Source: Poecilobothrus nobilitatus
Taxonomy: Eukaryota > Arthropoda > Insecta > Diptera > Dolichopodidae
DNA length: 64,000 nucleotides
Direction: 5' to 3'
Assembly: GCA_947095535.1 (NCBI GenBank)
Contig: OX352772.1
Span: forward strand, 100,597,956-100,661,955
Below, piece after piece: positions 46,397 to 57,689 of this stretch; the first letter of the stretch is position 1; the number at the start of each line of letters is the position of its first letter. The notes under the pieces were generated by a model. It saw only the letters and a program-made list of their open reading frames with translations, had not been told where the DNA came from and did no database searches. The position numbers were made by a program, and so were the translations under genes.

Positions 46397-46693
46397 ATGA
46401 ATCGTGCTACTCTAAAATCTCAAGCTCTAGGTGCATATGTAAATTCAAAAAATTTCCAGTTTGAGTATTATGAGTATTTATGTCATCGCATGGGTCATTT
46501 GAAGGAAGATAAATTTTGCGTCCACGAGTTTAAACAGAGTTTAACGTTGCATGAACTACGTTTACGAAGTAGAGGAAAATGGTACTGTGTAATCTTTGAT
46601 TCTAATGGAAAAAAAGCTGGTTGGAGAACTGAAATTCGTTATTATAATTTGTCTAGTTATAAAATCAAACCTATGTATAGGAAATACATTTAG
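46397..46693 (+). CDS. Intact 98-residue unidentified ORF between gene X and PolB
   Basis: ATG at 46397 to TAG at 46693 with no disruption, which is rare in this window. The product is basic and aromatic-rich with balanced composition: YYEYLCHRMGHLKEDKFCVH, then LRLRSRGKWYCVIFDSNGKK, and a Tyr/Lys-rich end. A Cys/His pair (CHRMGH, CVH) could bind metal. It is convergent with PolB (opposite strand, 230 bp away). No family recognised. Position and intactness suggest a small Polinton protein. Confidence 0.5.
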   Translation: MNRATLKSQALGAYVNSKNFQFEYYEYLCHRMGHLKEDKFCVHEFKQSLTLHELRLRSRGKWYCVIFDSNGKKAGWRTEIRYYNLSSYKIKPMYRKYI

Positions 46694-49181
46694 AAATAAA
46701 CTAAATATTTTATATAAAACTAAATTTATTTTATTTAATATATATTCAATCCATTTATTACATCAAAAATAAACATATTAACTATAGATACGGAAATTAG
46801 ATTATTTTTCAATCTTTACAACTACAAATTTTACAACTATTTTATAACAAAATTAATTCTGGTTTTTTTATATAAAAATTATCAATTTGTATGCAAAATC
46901 TAAGTAAAAACGTAAATCATTTGAATTTTATTTTATTTTATTTTATAATGGCCCCACGCAAGCGTATTCACATATCTTCTAAAATAAATCTCTTATCATC
47001 TAAAGGACTTAAAGCTATCTTATTCAAAGTTTCAGTATATATAGTATGCAACTTAGATCTAAAAACATTCATTTTTCCATATACAATAATATTTTCAAAC
47101 AAACATTTTCTATAATTTTCTAAGGTTAAATTTCTAACGACATTACTTTTTTTTATAATTTTATCATTTAAAACATTTAATAAATACATTTTTGATCTGA
47201 GACCAATAAATTCTTTTACAATTTTTCCATTACTTTCATCTTTAAATAAACCGATAATTTTTTTATTAACAAGAGGAAACCCATACTGATTATGTTTTTC
47301 ATAATCTGAGGTATCGAAATATTTTTTAAGATCGGGTTTTATTTCAGTGTAAAAATCTTTTGTACTTATAGAATATATAAAACTGTCTGTATCCATATAA
47401 TTTAAACTAATTTTCGAATTATATTTTGGTTTCATGTAACCATAATGAAAATTATACATTTGTAATTTTGAAAGTTCTAAAACTGTAAAGCCTAAATATA
47501 TAGGTTTATCATAAATAACATTAATTTTATTTAATTGAATTGCAGCAAGATTTTCATCAAAAAGTGATAAAATATGAAAGTTGGGTTTAGCGATGAGCGC
47601 CCTTGCACCGAGATGCTTCCGTTTGCTTTCCCAAGACTCTGCTATTTTTTTAACTATTATTCTTTTGTCAACATTTTTCATGGTTTTACCATTTACAGCA
47701 TTATTCATTAATTTTAAAATGTTTTTTTCGAATGAATTTTTTGCTAAAGTTCTATGATAAGTATTTAAATCAATATATTTTTTTAGCCAATTAGATTGTT
47801 TAAATTTAATTGCTCTATGAATTTTTTTCAAAATTAATCCATTAGTCAAACATTGTTTCAAGTTTCTATAATGAATTATATATTTTGTATGATTCAAATC
47901 TATTAGCAATTTTGGAGATTTTGCTATTGGAGATATTTTATTTTCAGCACAAAATGGTAAGTCATTATGAATATCATGTAAATTTTTCGGGTAATTTAAG
48001 TCAACAACTAATATATATCCTTCATCGGAATCATCAGCTATTTTGAAAACATTAATTTCTGAGGGGGTTTCCACCCATTTAAACCCTCCATATGGCAAAT
48101 AGTTAGACATTGCCCACCCATATAAATTATTAGCATCTAAATATACTATGTATTCATTATGTTTTGTAGGATCATATTCTTCACCTATATATTTATTATT
48201 AGCTTTAGAATAACGCTTAATACATTGACTTATACCACCACGAATACCCCTCTTAAAAATATAAAACATGTTTATATCATCAATCAATTTTAATTTAATA
48301 TTAGTATATTTTAGCATAGCATCCCATGCAAGACCTGGTGCAGTTACAAATTGTGCTGGATCTATATATATTATAACAAATTTTTCTAAAATTTTCGAAA
48401 ACATCTTAAAGTAAAAGAACGTCAGTTTTTAAATACAGTTTTAAATAATCTTCAAAAGATTGACAGTTAAATGTATTCCAAACATTTTTTGCATGTTCAT
48501 AATCTTCATCTGAACAATTAGTGTTACTTATTTCATTTTTAAAAGCATTTTGAGAAGTTAAAGAAGTTTGATTAAGTTTGTCGACGAAATTTATATACTC
48601 ATATGGAAGAACACCTTTCCGTGTTAATAAATCAAAATGTTCATCATTGGGGAATTGAGTTCTTATTGTTTTTAAGTTTTCTTTCCTCGAATCTTGAACA
48701 AGAGAATCAAGACTAGATCGCATAAATCTATATGAATCCAAAAATCGTAACTGAAAACTTCTGTTTGAACTCAAAAAGATGCTTTTAGTTATGGGAATAT
48801 ATTTTTCTTTATTCAAAGCTAAAGCTAAGCTAACCGAAATAGAACCATCGACCAAGTTTAATTCTTTAAAAAGTAAATGAGCATCATAATTCGAAAAATT
48901 ATGAAAAAATATAGGAAAAAATTTTGGTAAACTATATGATAAATTACAATGTTTATGAGTCGGTCCTCTATATTTGCCAGTTAGATGACAATAATCTTTT
49001 ATACGTGTTTCTTCTGGCTCAAATTTCTTTTCACATATTTCACATATTTCTTTTGTTTTATGATAAAATATTTCATCCGTAGTTAAATTATTAATTGGTT
49101 TTTCATTTAATATGTAATTATTATATAGATGCTGACATTCCTTTACTAAAGATGATATAAATTGTTTTCCACAATCAACTC

Positions 49182-49243
49182 CTAAAAGAAAAAATTAATT
49201 TAGTGTGAGAATTTTTTATAGATTATTATTAACAATCACTTAC
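49182..49243 (-). other. 62-bp spliceosomal-type intron in PolB copy 1
   Basis: Minus-strand donor ACAG|GTAAGT and acceptor TTTCTTTTAG|GA. Removing 49243-49182 joins KVFTG in frame to VDCGKQF, with open frames on both sides. A short A+T-rich intron of this size fits insects. Confidence 0.8.
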
Positions 49244-49984
49244 CTGTAAAAACTTTATATTTATTTAAACTTTCATCAAACGAGCTCTTAATATAATATG
49301 AAAACGCTACAGGTACATGCTGTTTTATAACAGTTGTGTATGAGGTCTTCGGATCTGGTTCACACGTTGAAATTTGCTGTAGTATGCTTTCTGAATCAGC
49401 ATAAATTACAAATGGTACTTCTAGTTGTTTTTTAAAATTAGTGAAATTTATAAACTTCTTTTCTTTATCTGGTAGTTTTGTAATCACTTTCCCGCATTCA
49501 TTTTTGTGTATCATTAAAGCGTTTTGTGAATTAAGAGTGCATAAACATCCATCACAAAAATATTTCTTATGTTTATTTTTGGAGAGTTTCCCCATCACCA
49601 GTCTCGACAAATCTTTTATCCACACATAGTGTGATTTATTATCTTCTGGTAACAAAAGCATATTTATATGATAACGTTTTTGTTCTTTAGTATGGTAATA
49701 GGGTCCAATTATTCCAATTTCTTTATTCTTTTTTCGTTTTATTCAAATCCAAATACTGTGATACTAATTTCGGGATTCATTTTCTCAAATATTTTTATGT
49801 CATTTTGATGGAGAGGAAATTCTAAATCTCCAAATTCTAATGTCTCTACTTTAGAATTAATTAAATTTATTCTAGATGCTGCTATATTATCAATGTTATA
49901 TCTATTTATACTGTGGGCATTTTTAATGTTAGTGTTTTTTAGAGCGGCTATTAAACACCATTTAAAACAAAATATATCTTTGTT

Positions 49985-51552
49985 TATACCCGTACGATAG
50001 GATCGGGTATAATAAAATTACTCCTCCGTTTGTAACACCTTGAAATAAGCGAGTTAGATATACCTTCAAAGGTATGGATCGGATCAGAAAAAAATTCTAA
50101 GACTTTTGAGCCATGTCCGTCCGTCCGTCAGCACGCTAACTCAAAAACTAAGAAAGCTAGAATCTTGAAATTTACACAAAATATTTTGGGAGTAATTTGT
50201 AGGTTCCCTATTTTTTTTGGTTGAGTTTGGACCAAAACTTAGGGTAGCTCTCGAACACCTAACTTTTAGATCTCCACATTTTTTTTGCAATAGAGCTATG
50301 AAATTTTAACTACTGATAGATCTCACAAAAATATTAATTTTATTTTTAATAACTTTTTTTTTAGCCCCACCCGTTACGGAGCTACAGCTCCCCAAAGGTT
50401 CAAAAAAGCTCTATATTTAAATTGTTATAGCACAAGTTCTATAAGGTATATCTTCATTTTGAAAACGCCAAACGATTACTACTTTCATTAGCTTTAAAAG
50501 TATATATACAATAAATATATATTTTTGGCATACGGTGTCTTAATTTACCGTTATGCGAAACTCAAATTTTGCAAAATTCTTTAACCCTTCCATCTTCTAA
50601 ACGGTTAAAGTTGGAAACTTGAAATTTTGACAGAAGTTAGATCTTTGAAAATTAGTATGAGTCATTTCAGAAATTTTTTTTGTATCACCCCCCGTTTAGG
50701 AGCTGTAAGGGGTCAAAAACTGAAAATTTCCTATTTTTAAACACCTGTAACTTGAACACCTGTTAAAATTTTTTTGAAGTAATACACAAAAATTAAAGCT
50801 CCAACATTATATTTTTATTTCTGTTAATAACTGTTTTTAATAATACAGGGTTACTTTATAATTGACGAAAGTGTTACTTGATTTTTTCAAATTTTCTAAC
50901 AAATTTCTTTAAAGATTTTTTTCCATTTTGTTTTACTCGATAATTTGAAATTGTTGAGGATATAATGCGTAGTACAAAAAAATGTAATTAAATAAACAAC
51001 ATAACGGTTGCTTGAAGAATTTTTATTTATATGATATTGATATATATCAATACTTATATAATATCATGTTTATTTACATATCGTATATGTCACTAGTGAA
51101 TGAATAATAAGAGTATAGATGTATATTATATAGCGCCGTATTTACATACATATATGTATTTTATTGTACTTATAAGAAATTATTCTGTCAATGGAATATT
51201 TAAATATAATATAATATAATATTTAAAATTATATTTACTGTTTTGTACTTAGTAAATTTAATATACATTTACCGCTTAGTATTAAATGGTACTATAGAAT
51301 ATTTGAAAAAGTTTTGGATTGATAATCGTTATGTGGAAGGTTAGAATCTGCTTTTGAAGAATGTACATATAAACATATAGTTTGAATATATGTACAACCC
51401 ATAGTTCTAGAAATTATAAAATTCACCCAAATTATTTTAAAATACTAAAATATTAAAAAAATAATATTGTAAGCAGAGTGACAGGCTGTGAACATACTAA
51501 CGGTTCGTACGGGTATCTAAGAGTTGACAAAGTCAACTGTATTCTTCCTCGT
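49985..51552 (+). mobile_element. DINE-1/INE-1-like element (family A), complete, inside PolB
   Basis: 1,568 bp. Starts TATACCCGTACGATAGGATC with GGGTATAATAAA (subterminal inverted repeat), then GCGAGTTAGATATACC, GGTATGGATCGGATCAG and GTCCGTCCGTC. It ends with CGTACGGGTATCTAAGAG, a hairpin GTTGAC-AAA-GTCAAC, then TGTATTCTTCCTCGT. This start/hairpin/end grammar is that of Drosophila INE-1. There is no coding gene. Removing it restores the PolB frame (ACINIK-NKDIF), proving T|T insertion with no target duplication. Confidence 0.85.
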
Positions 51553-52237
51553 TTTTATATTAATACAAGCCTTTTTATTATTATTAATTATATCTGGTAA
51601 TTTAATGAATTGTGAACCAGAAAAAGGTCTATATTTATTTACATTAATTTTTAAATGTAGTAATTTGTACAAACTCCATCCTGAATCCTTTTCTTGAAAT
51701 TCTCCAGCTTCTGTTAGAATTTTTTGTATCATATCATCAAATACATTTTGAATTTCATTTTCATTGTAAACCACCTGCATTTTGGATTTAAATGATTTAA
51801 TACTAAATATATTTTCCACCTCACCATCTTCTAAATTATGTGGTTTAATAAACTCACAATATCATTCAATGTTAAATTTATAGGTCTGCAATTCTGTTAA
51901 TTGTTTAAATAAAAGTTTAAAATACTATCACCCCCAGCATTAAAAAAAATCTTCTGGTAATAGTATATTTTCATTATTATTTTGTATGATAAAGGTTGTG
52001 ATTCTTTGTCTAAAACCTTGTTTTACGATTTTGATATTATTATCATAAGGCTCTAATGCTTTTAATTTATGTACTTTTGTTCGAACATGAAAATTCCAAT
52101 ATTTTACATATACTTCAGTCTTGCATTTATGGCAATATTTTGAATTTGAAAACTTTTGTTTTTTCTTTGATTCTTCATCATCTGTTGAACTTTCATGTTT
52201 TCTTTTCTCTTTCTGATGATCGGCATATACACACTAC

Positions 52238-52720
52238 TAATGTTAAATCATTTTCACAATTAGAAAAACCTAGTTTTATTATTTTTGCTCTACAAACTGA
52301 TCAACAAAATATCGAAGAAAATCTTTCAAAAGACACTTCAAAATTTAATCATTGTGATGTTTCTAATTTAAAAATAAAATCCATATGAAGATATAAATTT
52401 AGAGTTTTTAAAAATCGTTATGACTTAGCATATGAAGCATACTCGAAATGTATTTTCGAAGTGCTTACTACAAATATCAAACATCAGAACCTTTAGTTTC
52501 ATTGGAGAATTTTAAAAATTCATCTCCAATTTTTATAATTGACACCCGTTACCAAAATGAAGATCCTAAAATGGGTCCAGTTGATATACAAATTGAACTG
52601 AAAACTAAAATTTCAGAAAGAATACTGCTTACTGTCTCATTATTCATGATCGCTTAGTAGGGTTTAAACCACTAACAGGTGAAGTAAATAAAATTATTTA
52701 AATTTTTAAATAAAAATGAA
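52238..52720 (+). pseudogene. Capsid-like Polinton gene remnant (C-terminal part)
   Basis: Plus-strand text in three frames: KPSFIIFALQTDQQNIEENL with FNHCDVSNLKI (52263-52380), KNRYDLAYEAYSK, then SAYYKYQTSEPLVSLENFK and SPIFIIDTRYQNE (52448-52570), ending with text like TAYCLIIHDRLVGF in a further frame (52620-52660). I recognise the pattern as a recurrent insect Polinton-type protein that I believe to be capsid-like (jelly-roll), but I am not certain. It starts where PolB copy 1 begins on the other strand, a likely element junction. Confidence 0.4.
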
Positions 52721-52899
52721 TGATATACAAAAAAACGAAACATTAAAAACTTGGAATCTTGCTGTATTTTTGAAATTCTTCCATTTATTTATTGGTGGGG
52801 ATATTTTTTATGATTGCATTACACTGTATATGTTTTTTTAATTTACAATTTTAAAAATATATTAAATTTAATCAATTTAATTCTTCTGAAACATAAAAA

Positions 52900-53343
52900 T
52901 TGAATATGTTATGGTTACGGTTTTCGAGATAATAATAATAAATTCATTTTAAAAGAAATTCCTGTTCTTTCATCAAATGATGAAATTCAATATTTTATAA
53001 TAAAACAACCTTTTATTTGAATTTAAAAACAAAATACACAAATAAATGGCTCACTAAAAATCATCATGGCTTACAATGGTCTGACGGTACAATGGTCTGA
53101 ATGGTCTTTTTTAAAAATTTATATATCCAATTAAAAAAAAATTTATATGTTAAAGGAGAAGAAAAAAAATCGTGGATTAGTAATATATTAAAAAATAATA
53201 AAATTCTTGATTTCAATAGACACGATTCTACAAGTTTTAAAATATCAAAGAAGCAGCAAATGCCTTGCTCGAAAAGATGTTCTTTTAATCATGTTGGTGT
53301 TTGTGCCTTTGAAAATGTTAATTTATTAAAATTGCTAATTTAG
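52900..53343 (+). pseudogene. Polinton accessory gene X, copy 2
   Basis: N-terminal text YGYGFRDNNNKFILKEIPV and SNDEIQYFIIKQPF (52915-53020), a stop or shift, WLTKNHHGLQWSDGTM (53045-53100), then frame 53101-53343: LYVKGEEKKSWISNILKNN and a Cys/His cluster CSKRCSFNHVGVCAFENV. It is paralogous to 45861-46181 (GLKWTDG/GLQWSDG; GREEK/GEEKK; CRCAVNNV/GVCAFENV). More complete than copy 1 at the N-terminus but with at least two disruptions. Function unknown. Confidence 0.5.
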
Positions 53344-53879
53344 CTAATTCAATAGTATTTAAGAAGAGAAATAATCAGAATCGTATTAATTTAGTATTCA
53401 CAATCGATAACTTTAATTGATAAATTTAATAAATTAATGTAGATAAAATAAAAAAGATCTTGAATAAAAATCAATCTACAAAAGATTATCAAAAATTAAT
53501 GAACACTTCATCGGAATCTATAAAAAATGGAGGGAGGAAATCATAAAAAACATTTCAGTGAGCAGTATAAAAAAAAATAAATGTATCTAAAAATTTGTAC
53601 ATTGGTCAAATTAAAGGGAACTGAACAATGCTATATTCGTTTGGATAGTATCAAAAAGGAAAAATCATCGTCTTCAAGAAATAAATTATAATTGTAAACA
53701 GAAATTAATAAAAAAAAATATAAAGAATTATAATGTACTATTTGTAAATTATTATTTATTAATTTAAATTTTCTACATTATTAAAAAAAAAGACAATATT
53801 TAAATTTTAATTCATTAAATAAATTAAAAAATAATGTTGAATTAAGTGTTTTAATTTATATTAATTTTATTCACTTAAG
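53344..53879. other. Decayed interval between gene X copy 2 and PolB copy 2
   Basis: A+T-rich. Short plus-strand text with KGTEQCYIRLDSIKKEK near 53615-53665 looks protein-like and may be the remnant of a small Polinton ORF. No convincing similarity by eye to the intact 46397 ORF. Confidence 0.3.
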
Positions 53880-56800
53880 CTATAGTGACAACACGGTAAA
53901 GTTTCATATAAGTCTTTTATTAAATATCTTTTACCATCAGTAGAACTTAATGCTATTTTATTTTGTTAAATACTATTTACATCATGTATATTTGATTTTA
54001 TCAAATTTTGTACAATAATTGATTTATTTTTATTTTCACATAAACTTTTTTTATAATTATCAAAATTTATTTCTTTTTGCACAATACATTTTTTAATACC
54101 TTTTATTTTTTTAATACATTCATTCTCATTTATTTTTATCGAATACATTTTAGATCTTAATCCAATAAATTCTTTTATGATTCTTCCATTCATTTCATCC
54201 CTCATTAAACCTATTACTTTTTTGTTAACTAATGGAATTGCCCATTAATTATCAATTGGATAGTCACTGGTATCGAACCATTTATAACAATCTTTTTTAA
54301 TAATATCATATATATTTTCATTTCATATTTCTAAGATTAAGCTATCTGTAATCTGTGTCAGTATATAAAAGACTACAATCATGTTTTAATTTCTTTTTCA
54401 TATAATTGTAGAAAAAATCATAAATCAAAATTTTTGAAATATCTAAGATTGACATACCAACATAAATCGGTTTATTAGAAAAAATTTCACCCTTGTAAAG
54501 TTCTCTTGCCACAACGTCTTCTTTAAAAATAGTAGATCTTTTAAAAAATGGAGAAGAATATGGATAATTTTATATCACAATGTCTCCTTCTATTTTCAAT
54601 GTTTTTACAAAAAATGCCATTATTCATTATTAATTTGTAAATATCTTTTTCAAATTTGCAATTGGAAAGAGTTCTTAACCTATTATTTAAATCAATATAT
54701 GATCGGAGATAAGGAGCTTGTTCAAATTGCAAAATTCTGTTAATTTTTTTTATTTTTGTTCCATTATTTAAAGCAAACTTAAAGCTTGTATAGTGAATAC
54801 CATAATTAGTTTTGTCATATAAGGTAGCAGCTAATTTTGTCTCTTTGGAATCCAAAATTACATATTCAAGGCAGAAGGAAAGCTCTCTATGTTTATCATG
54901 AAGCTCCTTTTGGATATTCTATATCAACTTCTAAAATATAACCAAAGAAGACTCGTCTGAAATGTTTTTTATGTCCTCATCAATAAATAAATCGATATCT
55001 TCCACCCATGTAACATTTTTTAGTTGTAAATTTTGTCTCATAGCCCTACCGTACTGATTATTAAAATCAAAATAAATCATATATGAACTGATCTTGTCAG
55101 AATCATAATCTTTCATATAAATATTATTTGCTTTACAATATTTTTTTGTAACTTGTGTTAGACCGCTTTCAATGAATAAGAGCATATCAACATCAGTTAA
55201 TAATCCAACTGATCCAATATTGCACCATTGCATCCCAAGAATACTCTCGCAATGTAAAGTAATGAGCAGGATCTAGTTCATAAATTTTTATACAGTTCTC
55301 CCTATATTTTTCAAAAATTTCTGATAATAATAAGAAATCCGTTTTGAGATATAAGTCAGAATATTCTCCTAAATTTGAAATTCCAAATGTATTCCATATT
55401 TCTTTGGCACGTTCATATTCTTCATCAGTTATTTCTAATTTGTTTAACTCATTATAACAATAATAAGACATCCGTCTTGAGATATAAGTTAGAATATTCT
55501 CCTAAATTTGAAATTCCAAATATTTCTTTGGCACGTTCATATTCTTCATCAGTTATTTTTAATTTGTTTAACTCATTATAAAGTAAATGTTTTTCCAACC
55601 AAATCAGTTTCTGAAAATTTGTCATAACTATCAAAATAGTCATAAGGATAAACCTTTTTCTATGTTATTAATGTATATTGATGTTCAGTAAAATTATGAA
55701 ATTGTGTTTTTAAAATAGGGAAATCCGTTATTGTTTTTGATAAAATATCTAAACTATTCCCCAAAAATCTAAATGAGTCTATAAATCTAAATTTAATTTT
55801 AGAGTTTTCCAAATATTTCGTAAAACTAATATATTTTTCATTATTTAAAGGTAATAATTCTATCTTTCCATTAATTGTAGAATTTAATTCTTAATAAAAT
55901 GTGAGTCATATCCCATAATGTTATGAAAAATTACTGGAACATATATTCCATTCTTATAATTAAAATTACATACTTTATGAGCAGCACATCGATAATCTCC
56001 TGTTAAAAGGGAATGATCTTTACAATTTATTTCATTCAAAGCAAACGGCTCCGCACATATAAAACATGTTGTTGCATTATCAAAGTCATTTTTTTGTGAT
56101 GTATTTTGTGGAATCATTGTGAGTGGACTTTCCAAATCTGTCTGCAACAGATTGTCCACAGCTACTAATTCTTTCAAAAACAAATTAATACAATTTTCAC
56201 CTCTGAAAAATTAATATTTTGCTTCTTTAATGTATGATGACTTTATATAATATCCAATAGAACGTGGAACGTGATTTTGATATATATTGATTACGTTTAA
56301 TTTTTTTAATAAGCACTCAATATCAGCATATATAAACAAGGAACTTTGATTTTGTTTTTGTAATTTTAAAATTTTAAAATATTGTTTTCTTTAGTTGGAA
56401 GTGCGATGGCACATTTATTTACATCACAATATAGAGAGTGATTTGTTAACTTTTCATTCGTTGAAAAGTAGTTCAAGCACCTATCACAAAAATATTTTCG
56501 ATGATGGTTTTTATTAACCTCAGCTGAAAGAAATCTTGACATGTCTTTTATTTTAAAACATGTGATATTTTACTGGTTCCTCATTTACAGTAATATCTTC
56601 AAAATATGTATTATATTTATTCTTTTTATGGTATTCATCTTGAATTAACAATAAATTAGGGTGTTAATCTTTTTTCATTTCTGTTAACCGGAACGGTACA
56701 ACTTTGAAATCATTGTTTTTAATTACCTCAAATCCAAAACATTGACTGAAATAGAATTTAATTTCTCAAATTTTGAAATATTTTTAATCTTCACTGGAAA

Positions 56801-57300
56801 ATTAATATCATCAAATTTTAATTTATTTTTATAGTCGAGATAACTAGAAACTCGATCTGAATGAGTATTTGGATAAAGTAGTGCCATTATGCACCACGCA
56901 AAACATGCTTCATCATTATTTTTTATGTTAATACATGCTTTTTTCTTTTTAATTGATGATGATAAGTTAATATATGATGATGGTGAGAAACCTAAAAATA
57001 ATAATGCCCAACTACTACCTTTTTCCTGGAATTCATCAAACTTATTCAAAATTTAAAGTATAAGTTTTTTGTACCATTCACAACAGTCAACATCTCTTTT
57101 CATCACAATTACATTTTCTGTGTTTAGATATTTTAAATGAAATTCTGCTTCATCTTCACCAGGTTGTACTACAGTAGATTCTCCACACAATACCATATTG
57201 ACTTTAACCGAATTTTTATCAATTAATATTTTATTAATTTTATTCGTTACAATTTTTTTACATTTTTCCAAAAAAATTTTAGGAGCAGTATCACTTATAT
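53880..57300 (-). pseudogene. Polinton type B DNA polymerase, copy 2 (heavily decayed, intronless)
   Basis: The same domain order as copy 1 in many short frames: N-terminal linker ILIDKNSVKVNMVL (57200), DEFQEKGSSWAL (57030), CINIKNNDEACFAWCIMALL (56870-56930), HVPRSIGYYIKSS and RGENC (56180-56280) with no intron between them, ExoII VIFHNIMGYDSHF (55890-55930), motif A FDFNNQYGRAMRQ (55030-55070), a motif B remnant (54600-54660), and motif C YTDTD at 54355-54372 followed by a small insertion that shifts the frame. C-terminus near 53890. A 133-bp tandem duplication lies at 55331-55596. At least ten disruptions. Confidence 0.8.
55331..55596. repeat. 133-bp tandem duplication inside PolB copy 2
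   Basis: TAAGAAATCCGTTTTGAGAT at 55331 recurs as TAAGACATCCGTCTTGAGAT at 55464. Both units encode NELNK(L)-ITDEEYERAKEI and NLGEYS(D/N)LYLKTD. The second unit lacks 9 bp (ATTCC region), and 133 is not a multiple of three, so the duplication shifts the frame. Confidence 0.85.
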
Positions 57301-57689
57301 TAGAAATTAATTCACTTTGGATTGTTTTTTTTTTTTTTTTCCTTATTTTAATTTATAATTGGTTAACAAAATTAGTTTATAGATACAATTTAAATGGTTT
57401 ATTGACCTTAGCACAAAACTGTGTGGTGTTATAATTTACATATATATACAGACGTAATTAAAAAGCAAAATTTATAACAAGTTAATTAAAAATAATACCA
57501 AAATGAATTAAAATATGTACTATTGCAAGTTAATTAAAAAAAAACAAAAAAAAATAAAAATAAAAAGTTTACAAAATGTCTTGTTTTACAAAAATTCCAG
57601 AAGTATACAATGAAAACAAAATCATAAGTTATTATAATGTTAGCAATAATTTTAATATACTTGTATTCGTAATGTTAGTAATGTTCTCA
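57301..57689. other. A+T-rich spacer
   Basis: Between the PolB copy 2 N-terminus and the LINE 3' end. A poly(T) run (57326-57341) and oligo(A) stretches; no coding motif. Confidence 0.35.

Larger units (their letters stand above)
46920..52240 (-). pseudogene. Polinton type B DNA polymerase, copy 1 (split by a DINE-like element)
   Basis: Protein-primed PolB, the replicative enzyme of Polintons. From the N-terminus: CHKCKTEVYVKYWNFH finger (52080-52140), GEFQEKDSGWSLYKLL (51690), [insertion 49985-51552], FCFKWCLIAAL (49960), C2H2-like finger CDGCLCTLNSQNALMIHKNEC core (49500-49560), ExoI FVIYADSES (49385-49410), 62-bp intron, ExoII FFHNFSNYDAHLL (48890), motif A DANNLYGWAMS (48110-48145), motif B KLMNNAVNGKTMKN (47680-47720), motif C YMDTDS (47385-47405), C-terminus TLAWGHYKIK (46925-46955). 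Few lesions: a TAA and shift at about 48406, shifts near 51950 and 46967. Motif B has NG where YG or FG is usual. Confidence 0.88.
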
